This document shows positions 1 to 13,900 of a stretch of 64,000 nt of DNA, piece after piece. Origin of the DNA: Taxillus chinensis (taxonomy: Eukaryota; Streptophyta; Magnoliopsida; Santalales; Loranthaceae); contig CM042092.1 of NCBI GenBank assembly GCA_023512835.1, positions 13,552,498-13,616,497 on the forward strand, in the 5' to 3' direction. The translations under genes were made by a program, and so were the position numbers. The notes under the pieces are model-generated. The model was not told the origin of the DNA and did not search any database. It worked only from the letters and a program-made list of their open reading frames with translations. The number at the start of each line of letters is the position of its first letter. Position 1 is the stretch's first letter.

Positions 1-1181
1 TAGAATCACCGTATGTTGATGAAACCGTTGAGTGGGCAAAATGGCATGTGTTCTGGGTGGATGAGAGAGTTGTTCCCGAGGACCATGAGGAAAGTAACTA
101 TAAACTGGCTTATGAATTATGATGGTTTCCTGACTAAGGTTTATATTGATAGCGTGTTGGAAATTTATTTATGATACACACACACACACACTCGCACTCA
201 TAGATATGGTCTGTGAATATGCTTTTAGGCGGCATGCTGCCAAGCACACTGGTAGTGCGTTACACATATATAATTAATAATAAGCGATATCCGAATCGAC
301 CTCACTGTGGAAGGGTTGGGCTTCCTTCTTACCACAGCCTTCGAGTATTTGAGCATTGGAAATTTTTATGAGAATCTATAAATTCCATTTTTTACACTAG
401 CCCCAGAGGCCATAGTAGGAAAAGGAAAAGGGGCATAAATCCCACTGTATAGGAACATTTGTAGCATTCTTTGTAGGGTTAAAATTATGACTTGGTAATA
501 TAATATTAGTGATTTGACACTATAAAGAAAATTTGACAATTCAATATGTAATATATGATCACATATATATCTATTGTTGTGATGAGTATAGTAGCAATTA
601 AACTACATGATGTGAAACGTATTTGTTTCTTCACGTAATTCATGTATGTAGCTCTCTTTTTTTAAGCACACAATAGGCGTATGGACATTTTCCCATTGCT
701 TTTCCATTGGCGGCCGGTACCTATATTGCCTGGGCATGTCTATGCCATCAATGATGTCCTCTCAGCAGAGGGCGCTTCTGATGACAATGAGACCTGCCTC
801 AAACATTTGGTTTCTAGCAGCGTTCTTCATGTATCAGCAGCTACTGGGTTCCCCAGATTTGATCTGATGCGGTTTGGAATGGGCCCTGATGGGCATGTAG
901 CCTAGCTTTTTCCCGGGCAATATTTCATCAACGAGAACAAGAAATGGGTTGCCTTCATCAGGGATTTTCCTATACTTCCTCCTGAGAGAATTATATTCAC
1001 ATTAGCGGTGAATAATTCTTCTGTATATATTGCACTTATAATCGCTGGGGCCGCAGAGGCCAATGTTGTGCATACTGCACTGGGGAATGGTTAGAACACC
1101 AGATTGCTGCCTGTTCAGATGGTTTCACCAAGAGAGGAGATAACTTGGTTTCTTGACAAGGAAGCAGCTTCGATGCTGTAA
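1..1181 (+). pseudogene. PGL: 6-phosphogluconolactonase pseudogene (3' part, two exons)
   Basis: Family: 6-phosphogluconolactonase hydrolyses 6-phosphogluconolactone in the oxidative pentose phosphate pathway. Two blocks match the plant enzyme in order. Block one (3-138) reads through the conserved WAKWHVFWVDERVVP region and ends at a plausible GT donor. Block two (717-1181) carries the GHVYAINDVLS, TCLKHLV and GMGPDGHVA segments and ends at a natural-looking TAA after a WFLDKEAAS tail. The copy is broken. A 7-bp insertion at about 114-120 shifts the frame just before the donor, TAG stops lie in frame at 903-905 and 1092-1094, and the AG acceptor expected before 717 is missing. The gene runs off the left edge, so upstream exons are not visible. 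Because an intron-like gap of about 580 bp is kept, this is a decayed DNA copy, not a processed retrocopy. The family call is strong and the pseudogene call is strong. Confidence 0.88.
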
Positions 1182-2027
1182 TTCTGCTGATCTATGTGGC
1201 ATTGTGTGTTTCTATTGTGATCTTGATCAATGTTGTGTAAGCAGGGGGCTTTTGTAATAAATAGGTAGCTTCCAACGCCTGAAATATGTGATATTTTCTT
1301 AACTGTGATGATGGGCGAAAGTGGCTTTCAAACTCACTTTTGATACTCGTGTAAGAATTCCTCAAGTTGATTTCCTACCTTAAATAAAGAAGGTAGGAAA
1401 TTTTACCAATAGAAAGACCACGGGACAGAGATGATGTCCATAGCCTAGGGATTTATATCATCTCCATCAAGCAGGCATCTGTAATATCTGTCACATTATA
1501 CGTTTTTAATATTTGCATATCGAGTGCAAATGCCTATCTGGTTTGGATATGAATGTTCATAAAATTGGAATTTTCAGTCCTCACGGGTTAGGTTGGTTCA
1601 GTGGCACGGGATTAGGGTCGGAGATCTCAATTCTACTGCATCCACATGAAATGATCGATTTTTATTTTATATAAAATTTATAATTTGTTTTTTTTATAAA
1701 TTCGTAAAAAAACTTTCACGTTTTATTTTTTAAAATAGGATATAGAAATAAAAAAAATAAATAACATATTATTTAATATGATAATTTACTATTTATCTCT
1801 AAAAAATTCTTTAAAATGAAGAAGAAAAAATTATTTAAAAGAATGGAGATGTAAAATAAGATATAGAAAGTTTTAAAAAGATAAATTATAATGAATAAAT
1901 GTATTATTTGATGACAAGTTATTAAATTTCATGTGAATGTTTAAAGACATTTTGCAATTATCACATCAAAAGCTAAAAAAAATAACTAAAAATAGTTAAA
2001 ACATTAAAAAAATATCTAATGTACATT

Positions 2028-2063
2028 AAATTTAGTCAACCACTATTTTGGTTGGCTAAATTT
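2028..2063. repeat. Short inverted repeat (hairpin), likely MITE core
   Basis: A 14-base arm at 2028-2041 (aaatttagtcaacc) is followed after 8 bases by its near-perfect reverse complement at 2050-2063 (one mismatch). The surrounding DNA is AT-rich and non-coding. Diverged 'tttagctaaa' phrases recur near 2280, which suggests the remains of a small foldback element. Confidence 0.5.
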
Positions 2064-4470
2064 ATTGAAGCATCTTAACTAGCTATATATTATTTTTAAA
2101 TAAAATAATCATTTCTTCTTTTCTCTCTCTCAAGATGCAGAGAGGGATGTATTATTTCAAAATATAAATATATATTAAAATTTATTATTTTATTATACTA
2201 GCTAATAAATTATTGATCTTACTATTTGAGGTTGTACAAAAAAATGAGCTAAATTTCGAAATGTTATTTTTAACTAAAATTTAGCTAAACAATAAAGAAC
2301 TCATTGCAAATGCTCTAATGCCACAAGAATCTTTAAAGAGATAATATCATAAGCCTTTTAAAGTTGTATTCCGTATGAGACACGCAAGTTTTACCCTCAA
2401 AAGCATATCCAAGTACTCTTATTTTTTATTCACATTTAGAGATTTTTTTTCACGTGTTGTAAATCACTTTACAACTTTAACTTTAAATATTATTCATTTT
2501 ATCTTTATTTTTATTAAAATAATATTTTTTTATTTTAACCTTTTACTCCCTTTTAACACATTTGATAAGAAAATAAATGCGAATAGAGAGAGAAAATAAT
2601 ATTATATAATATAAGGAGTGAGTAATCACTCTTTACAAATGAAGAACGACTAAAAATTTCATCAAATGTAAAAAGGGTACGAAAAGTGTGTTAAAGTAAT
2701 ATTTTGAAGTTTATCTATTTATAAATAATAAAAAATTATTAGAGATGCTCTAAGCATCATTAGTAGATTCATTATATGAATCTATTTTTCTTTGTTTAGG
2801 AAAAAAATTAAAAAGTATAACATTAATCTAATCACATAAATCTTATATTTATTTTCATAAGACTTATATAGTTTTTTTTTAATATATTAAAAAATACTTT
2901 TTATTTCTTATGATTATTAAATTATAAAAAAATCTCATCGTTCACTTTTTTTTTCACTTTTTGCTTTTCTTCTATATTAAATTATAAATTTATCATTAAA
3001 TATTTTTTAAAATATTATTTTAATAATATATAAAATAATTAAGAGAATTACCTATATTTATACAGGAAATGTAAAAATTAGTTTAAGTATTTAAGAAAAA
3101 TGTTTGTACCCTCGTTCCATTTGTGTAACTATATGCAACTTTTTCTATCTGAGCCTGTCGCCTGAAGAATCAATCACAAGTGTCGCATCAGCATTATTTT
3201 GGTAGGTTCGAGTAAATGTCATTGCTTGTAAGTTTCATTTTCCCTCCCGCCGAAATGGACGAAACTGTCAAAATAAAAATTTATTAAATATTTCTTAAAT
3301 TACTTATATATTTGAATAAATATCAATTAAAAAATTAATATAATATAAAGTTTAAATTTTTAATTAAAATACAGATTTCGAAAGTTATATATGATTTATA
3401 TTTATTCACATATATAATTTTAAAAAAAATTACGAATACAATTGAATAAATAGATACCACGTACGGACAGAATTTGACCATATTTAGAATGTATATGTGT
3501 GAAAACAATTTAGGAAAAAAAAAGGATTAAATTGAACAGGAGTGAACAATTGAATAACATAATTGATATGTTTGTTCTTTAAAAAAAAGCGCAATTGATA
3601 TTTTTGTTTACCATGGCGGTTAAAAACCCAAATGCGGAGGGAGAGTCCATTGGAGTTCGTAAGTTATATATAGATGACTACATTGATGGACCACTTTATC
3701 TTTGCTGTGTTCCTTAGACGGTGAAACATCATGCATGAAAAGCTTACCTCCATCACGATTTGTTGTATTATTGTTGGTGCTCACCGACAATGCAGGCCAA
3801 AGGCATGGATTTCTCATGGTGTTCAACTAAAGAATCATGGTGTTCCTTTCCTTTACTCTTTACCTTCTTTTCGTAGTGAATTATCTGCCCTTTTGGCTGA
3901 ATAGAAAAACATTTCTTTTAACTTTACGTGCTTCACTATGTCATGTTGTTATATTTTAAAAAAATGAATGCGCTTACGTTTTGAAAATATTGTGGGGTAA
4001 ATAAGTGAGGTATTAATTACGGGTATTCCTGGAATTTGACGAGTAAAATAAAGTTGTTTCGTTTTCGTGTTAATTTTTTAATAACATTTTTGTCATTTTA
4101 GAGTTCAACCACTAAAATCTGAAATTTTGGCCGAGTAACATATATTTTTAATAATTTATGAAGCTATATTATGAATAGGAGTCTATTAATGTACATATAT
4201 TTTTATCGAAGCTACGGCTCTTGTGGGTGTTTCAAACAATGCAACTGCATCGACTTTTTTATTTTTTGAATTCAGACAAAATAAAAGATCAACTACTTAT
4301 AAGAATTAACAATAATTTTATTTGGATTATTGATACAGTAGCTAGCGTCGAACATGTGACGTGTGTCTTGTCTATTTTTGAGAAATGTGAGAAAGATAGA
4401 GTATTGCCCCCTGGAATTTCCAGATAAAAACACTGTAGAAACAAACCAACGGGGTAGTGTACACTTAATA

Positions 4471-4519
4471 ACATGTCGTCGTTTTTTAAACACTGTAAAA
4501 ACGACATGTCGTCGTTTTT
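4471..4519. repeat. 16-bp direct repeat with overlapping inverted copy
   Basis: The 16-mer acatgtcgtcgttttt occurs at 4471-4486 and again at 4504-4519. The second copy is preceded by aaaaacgacatgt, which is complementary to most of the first. The two copies can therefore pair as a hairpin or misalign as direct repeats. No gene is nearby. Confidence 0.55.
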
Positions 4520-5009
4520 CCTGGAGGATTGAAGCTTAGTAATGTGCTTTGTGTCCCACAATTAACATGCAATTTAATTTCTGTGGCATCATTAATTTAT
4601 GAATCAATTTGCGTTGTACAATCGCTCGTAGTATTTGTGTCATACGTACAAGACCAACTGACGAGCAAGGAGCAGGTGAAATATTAGATGGACTTTATTT
4701 TTTTCCGTGGGGTTCCTTAAATGAAGGTTTTGACAGTGGATGGTGATTTATCATAAGAATTATGGCATCAATGAATGGCTCGCCGTTAGTGCTTGTGGAG
4801 TCTCGTCCCAACAAGTTAAAATCGATAAAACTAAATGAAAAAAATTAGAATTTTTACCAACAGAAAAAGGTTATTGTTTGTCGAAGGTAGCAAATAAAAG
4901 TATTTGTTTACTGGAACTACAGTACATTCGAAAGTATGGTTAGAGCATTCGCATTATTTTTTTAATAAAATTTTTTAAATTTATAATTTTAATTTTTTTT
5001 CTTTCTTAT

Positions 5010-5296
5010 TGTTGGAGTATGTGGCTCGTACGAAAGATATCAGTAAAAAGCTGGGCAAGCGAGTGGAGCGCTGCGGAGTGAGGGAAGCGGAGCAACCGAA
5101 CGGAGCGGTGCGAAACGGAGCGCCTCCCACGGTACGGATTAGGGTAACTATATATATTGTTGTAAACCCTAGTGATGTATTGCAGTTGAGAATAATAAAA
5201 CAGAAACGTCGTCTCTCTCCCGTGAACGTACCCGATTTTGGGGAACCACGTAAATCCTGTGTTCTTGTACAATCGTGTGCGTGTGTGTGTCGATCA
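5010..5296 (+). mobile_element. Probable solo LTR of a Ty1-copia retrotransposon
   Basis: The stretch begins TGTTGGAG and ends CGATCA, so it has the TG...CA ends of an LTR. It is clearly less AT-rich than its flanks. It contains an AATAAAA polyadenylation-like box near 5192, followed by a CGTGAACGTACC...GAACCACGTAAATC block that I recognise as typical of the 3' part (R-U5) of plant copia LTRs. No gag-pol sequence follows, so it is a solo LTR or LTR fragment. The flanking five bases do not form a clear target-site duplication. An open frame across it (about 96 codons) is incidental. Confidence 0.6.
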
Positions 5297-5329
5297 TAGT
5301 TTTACACTTATATAAATATATATATGATT

Positions 5330-5650
5330 CTCTAAATTACTATCTATATTATTAAAATAATATTTTATATTATTTATTTTATTTAATAATTTTTTTAAAT
5401 AATTTAATATGAAATATAAGTTAATGTTGTGAAAAATGTAAAAGGAAAAGGTGAGAGAAAATTTTTAGATATAATTTAATAATTATATGAAATGAATAAT
5501 ATTTTCCAATACATTGGAAAACACTATACAACCCATATAGAGAAAGTTAAATATAGAATCTGTCGTGGGAATGATTTTATGATTTTTAATTTTTTTTTCA
5601 AATATAAGAAAATGGACAACTATAGGAAATCTGATAGTGCTCTTATACAC
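5330..5650. repeat. Dispersed AT-rich repeat, copy 1 (pairs with about 62330-62640)
   Basis: This block and the one near 62330-62640 share an ordered series of phrases: 'attaaaataatattt', 'aaaggtgag', 'taatttaataattatat', 'gaatga.tag/aatattttccaat', 'ggaaaacactata', 'atatagagaaagttaaatat'. The same order and spacing over about 300 bp means they are copies of one non-coding element, probably a MITE. No coding capacity is seen. Confidence 0.6.
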
Positions 5651-7290
5651 TTACACATAAGAATGGTTTTAAAAATTGATATATAGTTTAAAAATAAAAG
5701 TTTTATATGGTTTTCAAAAGACTTGATTTTTGTTTTAAAATAGTTTTAGTATGTAGAACCGTAAACTTTAATGGAATAACGCACTATATTAGAGTTTATA
5801 ACTTGTGGTTTATATATGGGAACTTAATTGGTATAATGTTTTGACATTGAATCATCTTACCTTTGAATTTAATATGAGAGTCAAGGTTTGAAGAACCGTA
5901 CTATGAAATTGTAGCAATTATTGTATGAATGAAGTTAGGATGAATAGATTTCGTGGTGGTGGACAATGAAAATATATGGCATAGTTAATAATTATAACAT
6001 GTAAAAACCACTACCTACGGGATAAAATTGCTATGATACATCATATTATCACCAAATAGGATATATCTGTTGGGTGAAAGTGTAATAGACTAATAGTAAT
6101 CTCAATACCTTTTATCTATTGGCAATTCTAATAGGTGGAAAAGAACTTTTATTTAGTAGATACAATTTATTATATAAATATTAACTATCACCTAGTGAGT
6201 TTTCAATGGGTGATAATATGGATTTTATTTTTTAAAATAAATATTAATATAATATAATATTATATTGATTTGTAATTGTATTTGTAGATATTTTTATCTT
6301 TAAAATTTCATATTATTTTTTAAAATATATTAAAATAAAATAATTTTTATTTCATAATTAATTTTATATTATAAATTTTATTTATAACTAAACCCCTATT
6401 TTTATATATTTTATACTTAACATCAAGTTTAATTTTAAAAATATATAAGTTTTGTCATTCAAATCAAACACATATTGAAAATAAAATCTAGCTTTTATAA
6501 ATCACTTTTAAAACTACGTTATATATATGCATTTACATACTATACACATATAATATACGAATGAAAAACCTACAGTGAGATTTATGTATTAGTATTTTTC
6601 ATATATTTCACAATAAGTTTAATGCCTTGAGAGGGTTAAAAGAATAAGAATTGTTAGTCCCAATACCTAATCTAGAGCGAGCTGAATACGTAGACCAATT
6701 TCAAAATTCTTTGATAGAATAAGATTGACATCTATAGATTTCTAACTCTTAGTATTGTTTTGCAATAATAGCTGAATTATATGCTACAAATAATCAATAA
6801 TTGAACTAAAACAAGTTTGAATTAATTCAAGAATTTTTAATAAAACAACTTTTGATCTACTATCTTACAATAAAATTATATTTTAAAATATAGTAGTCCA
6901 AATATGATAAAGATAAAAGACTAAGTATAAAACACTATTTTAAAATTTATATGTGCTCGTATATCTCAATATGCATTAGGTTTTCTTTTTATAAGGTAAT
7001 GTGTAGCCTCTTGAATTAAAAATCTTGGCATCCTTTTACACTTATCACTTCATGTTTTAAACTTATTAAGAGACTATTTAGTATTTGAAAACTGCATAAA
7101 CCTTCAAATCTTCTTAAACCTTTCACAGCAATTGCTTTAAAAATGAATCACAGCTTGCAACGTCATCACTTGACTATTCGTGAGTGTTAACATATGGATA
7201 GATCACTTATCCGTTATAGAAATTCATAAGAAAAATGTGGGTCTACCTCTAAAATATAAAGTTATAAAATAATTCATGTGAACTTGATAA
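5651..7290. other. AT-rich intergenic DNA
   Basis: I see no gene, RNA gene or clear element here. Base composition is strongly AT-rich with frequent stops in all frames. Confidence 0.6.
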
Positions 7291-7472
<182 letters not shown>

Positions 7473-8776
7473 TAGTTGATTTATAATTCAAACATTAATC
7501 ATGATTCTAACAACTCAATCTTATTTGAATAACTCTTGTAGGTTCAAATAGTTCATCTTTTGATTCAAATATTCTTACTTAGTTCAACCAACCTTCCTTA
7601 AGTCTCAAATTGCCTTGTTTATCTCGAAAAATTTATGTTATGTCTTGAATAATTGCTTAGTTTGAACAATCTATATATGCTTTTGTCTCAACATTTGTTT
7701 AGTTCGAGCAAATCTATGTTTTGTGTTGAATAAGTGTGAATTGTCTTAAACAATTTCTTCATTCAAACTGCTCATGCTTGTCTGAACAAGTCTCATTTTG
7801 TGTAACTTCAAAACCAGTTTGATTTTGACATTGTTAATCTAGTTTGAATATCAATAATATAGTTTAGTTCAAACATAATTGTTATCTTGAACAAATAACT
7901 CACTAATTTGAACACTACTTTCATGAGTTTTTTTAATACAATCTAACACTTTTGAACACCACTCTCTTGAGTTCTTCAACACAGTCTCAGCACCTTTGAC
8001 TTTTATTGGCCTCTAAATATCTAGCATTGACTTCAACCAACCTGGCATTATATTATATTATAATTTCATTGACCATTGTTGACTACTTAGCTGTCAATTC
8101 CTTCACATAAAGTTCTACATAAGTGCTTTGCTTTAATCAAATTAATGATTTAACAAAAAATTTGCAGTTAAATGTACTTATGTTAGAGTAAAATAGAGAT
8201 GGGTGACTTACTGAGAAATTGATAATTTTGGACTTATAATATTGCACAAATAAGTGAAAATAACGACTATAATAATTAATGAAAGTTCGATTCCAAAAAG
8301 GGATTATATTTTTAAAAACAAAAAGAAAAAAGGAAAAAAGGATATTTATAGTTTTCAAAAATTCATTTAAATACAAAGTAAAACCTAATAAACAATTCAT
8401 ATCCTATTAGTACGTTTTCAACTAAAAATCAAACTAAAACACAAAATATACATGTGCATATAATAATAGAAAATTTATATTTATAGGTAAATTGTGTAAG
8501 TAATTAGCATAAGAATATTCTCTTTATTTGTATGAAAAGATTTTAAACAAAAAATTAATATCAATTCACTGTCAATAAGAGTATTCCTATCTAAATTACT
8601 ATGCAATTCACCCGTCATTAGCATTTCCAATAGTAGTAATAATAAACAATGTTACATATAAGTATATTGTGCAAGTAAATAGCATAAAAATATTTTTTGG
8701 TGATTAGATTAATATTATTATTTTTTAAAATTTAAATCAACTTAATAGTGGAGAGAGTATTTCTATTCGATTAATA

Positions 8777-8807
<31 letters not shown>

Positions 8808-10360
8808 TAACTTCTAATTAATTTGATATACCAAAATCGGGTTTTTAAAGAATCAGTCTGAAAAATTAAAGTAAATATAAAATTAAAATCAAAATCAATT
8901 TATAGGACCAAATAAAATTTTCAATTCGATTTTCTAATCCGATTTTTAATTTTTGATTATTTTAAACACCATTAATTCCGGTGGTGATAATTTTTTTTTT
9001 GAAAAAAAATAAAAGAATTACATAGAAAGAGAGGCAATATTTAAGTTTTACATGGCCTGGGAGATCCGACATATAAAACTAACAAAAAATTAGATTGCCC
9101 CATGAATCTTCCCACAGAAAACCGGCACAAACTGGCTATACCAAGATTTCTGTGCTTTGTTGAATATAACTTTTCAAATACCAACAGTAAATATAAATTA
9201 TGTTAAATATTCAATCAAATATCAAGGGAATAAACTGCTCATGGGAAATATCAATGCATAGTACATGCATGTAACTTCTCTGATCATTACCTAAGGAAAA
9301 ATACAGTGTACAACGATATAGATGAAACAGATTCATTAGGCAAGATGTAGATTCTATCATGATGACTTTTGACAGGACAAAACAATAGAACATATTACTA
9401 CATAAACCAATTATAACTTCTCTCACCCAGTTGTCCCATATACAATTACCATAACATCATTCCCTTCATCTAATTTTAATTGTAAAATAATAATAATAAT
9501 AATATATAATTGTCATTTTATATTTTGATATTTTTTTAATTATAATTTTTGGATTGCAAAACAGTCGTTAGAAAAAGCTTCAAATGGGAGGGTTGCTTTT
9601 ATTTTGCTCACAAATACTATTTTTAAAAACAATATCATATATTAATATATTATTGTTTCAACTGCATCCTATTTTAGACGCCGGAAGGAATTTATTTGGT
9701 TGACCCTATATATTCTCCCAAAAGGCCATACTCACAGTAAATATTTCCAGATGAAGGACACCCAAGATATTATAACTTTATTCTTCAATAAAATCTTTTA
9801 CAAATTTTAAATCATTTCACATCACCGCCAGTTTACTAATTTACTCCAAAAAAGTAAATACAAAAACAATATATATAAATAAAATAAGGAAAAAATTTCA
9901 AAACATTTTGGTATTTCCTCGAAACGTGTGAAGATCCGTTTTGGGTTTCTTTAAATGCACTACAAATTATAATAAAAAACTGTAATTCAATTGGCGGATG
10001 TTTAGAAAATGATTGATTTTTACCCTCATTCCTCAGGGGAATTGATTATTGCCATAATAACTATTGTACAAACAAAAGTCATGATAAAAAAATATTAAAA
10101 AAAAAAAAGAAAAAGCAAGAGGCCTAGTAGCGTACGTTGCCGTTTTAATGGATTAGGCCTCTCCCATAACCATAACCATAACCATAACCAAACAAATAGA
10201 TTTTTGGGATTTATTTTTTTTAGTCGTCGAGTTTGTTGAAAACAAGGATTTGAGTTGAGGCGTGTTTAGGAAGATGTCATACGTGCGTGGACTACGACGG
10301 TCTTCATCCGTCCCTCTCCGTTTCACACACTCAACTAATCCAGACAGTGCCTATGAAGAA
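7473..10360. other. Intergenic DNA with degenerate phrase repeats and small microsatellites
   Basis: No gene is seen. From about 7540 to 7990 many diverged copies of a 'gttcgaacaa/tttgaaca' phrase recur every 20-40 bases. An (ATA/AAT)n tract lies at about 8778-8810. A hexamer array of ccataa (four units) lies at about 10166-10190, shortly upstream of the TBC gene. The last 300 bp likely include the TBC promoter. A GA microsatellite at 10373-10391 probably falls in its leader. Confidence 0.55.
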
Positions 10361-10819
10361 AACCGCTGCTAGAGAGAGAGAGAGAGAGAGAAAACACACA
10401 CAAAAATATAGAGAGAGAAACAAAAGCAAACAGCTTTAATAAATAGACAAAGAGACCACATCAGGGGGGGAGGGGGGAGGGGAGAGAAAGAGAGCGGCAA
10501 GTTGGGTTTGAGGCGGCAATGGTATTCCTGTAATTTGTCGATGTTCAGCTCCGGCGGCAATAACTTGGGCCGTCTCCGAAACCTCGGCGCCGAGTCTGGT
10601 CGGCGACGATGCCCGTCGCAGCCTTAGAAGCCGGTGCCGTCGCCGTCGCCGTGACCGACACTCGTCGTCGTAGGTAGAATTAGAAAGTAGATTTAGAAAC
10701 TCCTCGGAAGGATGGAAAACCGGGATTTTGTTTGTTTGTGTGTATGTTGTTGTGTTTTTTTTCTTCTTCTTCTTTCCATTGAGTGTGTACGAGCAGTGTA
10801 AACAGTAAGAGCTACATAG

Positions 10820-10876
10820 ATGAAAGCTCTCCGACGGCATCACACTTCGTCGTCGCCTGCGGACTCGGTTTCTACG

Positions 10877-10908
<32 letters not shown>

Positions 10909-13900
10909 GTCGTCGTCGTCGTCGTCGACGACTTCGTGGATTCAACTGCGATCGATACTGTTCGTCGTTGGTTCCTCTTCTCCATCTGCTTGTTCGAACC
11001 CTTCTTCGGATCGGTGAGTTTCTTTCCGCGGATTGTGTGTTTTTTTAACTTTGTTAGCCTCCGATCTCAAATCCCATACTTCATATTTTTGTTCATTCTA
11101 GTTTCAATTCCAATTTTCTGTAAGTTGTTGATCCTGTTGTTGGTTTTTTTTTTCTAAATAATAATTGTTTTTAAAAATTGGGTGATCTTCGGGATGTTTA
11201 TTAGATTGGGATTTTAAGATTTAAGATTTTCGTATGGTTAGTGTGAAGCGACCAATTTATCCATCGGGTTTCTGCATTGGGTTAGTTGATCTAAATAAGT
11301 AGTAATCTGACAGATTCAATACAATTGAAGCGTATTCAGACCGGTGTGGCCGAGTGGTAATATGATGTAAGAACCATGTAATTTCGTGAATAGTGTTTGT
11401 GTGTTAACAGGTGGAAAGGGCGATTTCCGATAAAATAGGAAAATAAGGAGGCTGGTAATGGATTTGCTTTTTTGGGAATCTTATCTAGTCTACATTGCTC
11501 TCTTTATGTAGTCCGGGGTCTTAAATTCTAGATTGTCGCCTTTTTGGTGTTGAGAGAAAATAGCCACTTAAGGATTGGCAAAAACTAAAGTATACTTCCT
11601 TTTATTTATGTGCACTGTATAAATCAGCAAGTGATTGTCTGCCCATTTTGTTTTGTTATCGTCTCCTTGAATTCTTAAATTCCTGTAGTAGCCGAAGAAC
11701 TGATAATTTGTTGGCACTCAGTATGACATTATGCTGTTTGTAGTTTTCAGGCAAGAATTTCTGTTTCACAACTATGAGACACTGTAGTAGCATGAATGTA
11801 TCTTCAGTCTTTCGTGAACATTTTGATGGTGTTTCTTAGTTGGGACTTATCTGATTGTAATATGACTGCTTCATGATTGATGGATTCATGTGATGCTTTT
11901 GGTTTGGAAAATGTGAAGTAAGATATATACATACTGGTTTTAAATTAATTTCCCATTGCCTCCATTCCAGAGTAGATATTGCATCCTAAGAGGCTCCAAA
12001 TGGTTACTGATGCTCCAATCTGACTGTTCTAAGTTCATGGAAAATATAGAGAAGGATGACAAAACCAGTGCTTGGAAACACGAACCCATAACCCATTCAC
12101 CTAGCAAGTTTTCTGTCTGTTCTTTTGACCAGTTGGGCCAGTATCTTCGTCCTCATATTTGAACAGACTTATGACGATGACTTGTTTTATGTTTCATTTC
12201 AAGTATTAAGAACTATATGACGCACTGAAAATGTGAGCCAACTACTGCTGGTTTGACTTTATTTGATGCTTCTCTAAGCTCTTATGTTTATTAGCCTGAT
12301 GATATCTGTGTTGTTTTGAGTGTTAAATCATTTTTACCTTCCAATGTTGAGGTTGGTTTCCTTTTGCATTTATGAGTAATTACATATCCTATCGCTTTAG
12401 GGTTCCTCTTATATCCCCTTGGTCGCGCAAGAAAAAAAGGCGAGCCCTTTCCCCTCAGCAATGGAGGAGCTTCTTTACACCAGATGGGAACCTCCGTGAT
12501 GGGGGAGTTAGGTTTTTAAGAAGAGTTCGGAGTGGAGTAAGTTGTTATTATGGCAATCTTACATTTCATTCCATCAGTTTTAATTTCTTTCTAGGATTAT
12601 AATTTTCCAATTATGAACCAATTTGTCCTTTTATTGAAAAATTGATTTCTTATACATTATATATAGGGTGTTGATCCTACTATCAGAGCAGAAGTTTGGC
12701 CATTCCTTCTTGGATTGTGAGTATGCTTGACCATATTTTTAAGTTCACTATGGTTTTGTCTTTGCTTATTATTACAAGAATACCTTGTACTCTGCTTAAA
12801 GGCATTAATATATTTTCTTGCTTGCTGAAGTCAGGTTCTTTGGTCCTTGATGTAGTATGATAAGTTTAACTGTCCTCCTTTCCAAAATTTGGTCCATTAG
12901 TTGTCTTAGTCATTTATATGTGGAGCAACCTCGTGAGAGTACCACAACTGCATCGAAAGTCCTTGGAATAAAAATATAATTAAAATAGCATTAAGGAGAA
13001 TCAAAAGAAAAAAAAATGAAGGGCAAAGAAGGGAAGTCAGGCTGAAGCCTTTACATCTACCTCAAATTTTATTTATAAACTCAACTCTTGTTTAATTACT
13101 TACATAAGGCCTACTTATAGGTAACAAGGAAACAAAATAATAAGCTATATTGAAAGATTGTTGACCAAGGAAGAAGACATTAACTATATGTTAGAAACTA
13201 TAAGAAATAAGAAACTAAACTGCAAATATGAAACTATTAAACTAGGAAACTAGTAGAAATAAGAAACTAATTTTTAATTTTGATTTGGCTCTAAACATGT
13301 AAGGGGTTTTTCCTCTTGCTTGAAACTTTACAAAGACGGCCTTTATGCAAATGAATTTGTTGCGTCCCAATTACCGTTGGTATAATTTGATGGCTGCATG
13401 TTCAAGTGACAATGCTAAGAAACATGACCATTGCTCAAACCGTGTCAAAATTGTCCCAATTTGCTGGTACCAATTACCTTTGGTAGAAACAGGGTTATAT
13501 AAACTACAAAGTAATGTACTTCGATGCTGTGGCAATGATGTTGGGACTCTCTCTTTGTTTATTTAAGTAAGTCTTCTTTTAATATACTTTGATCCAAATG
13601 TCAAATATGCATGCTTTAATATATTTAAGCTATACAATATTGATGTACACAAAACATTACAGAAAGGCAACACAAGATTCTGTGTACATTTTCAATTACA
13701 TTACTTTTATTGATTTAAAATTAACTTCGTTATGTGTTTGCTAATTCTAATGCTTGTTTATATGTCTATATATGTGGGTAACATGTGGTTTATGTGTTTG
13801 TTACATGTAGTAAACATCAATATGGCCAACTTGATGCTTGATTTGTAGTTTGTCAATGTATAGTCTCAACTTGGGGAGGAATGTCATCATGTGTCATTGT

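Larger units (their letters stand above)
1182..5009. other. AT-rich intergenic DNA with MITE-like debris
   Basis: No credible coding sequence is seen. The stretch is strongly AT-rich with many homopolymer runs. It holds short inverted-repeat remnants (see 2028-2063 and 4471-4519) and phrases resembling MITE ends, such as 'gagatgctctaagc' near 2740 and 'agagcattcgcatt' near 4943. A short open stretch at 3620-3826 has no recognisable protein. Confidence 0.6.

Noticed and set aside
10436..10945. 169-codon arginine-rich frame on the minus strand
   Set aside because: It is the antisense of the TBC leader and of the TCT/TCG serine repeat. No family resemblance, and the sense strand explains the sequence.
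11339..11370. tRNA-like start (ggtgtggccgagtggtaat) in TBC intron 1
   Set aside because: It looks like a box A of a Ser/Leu tRNA, but no box B, anticodon arm or acceptor pairing follows. At most it is the head of a dead SINE.
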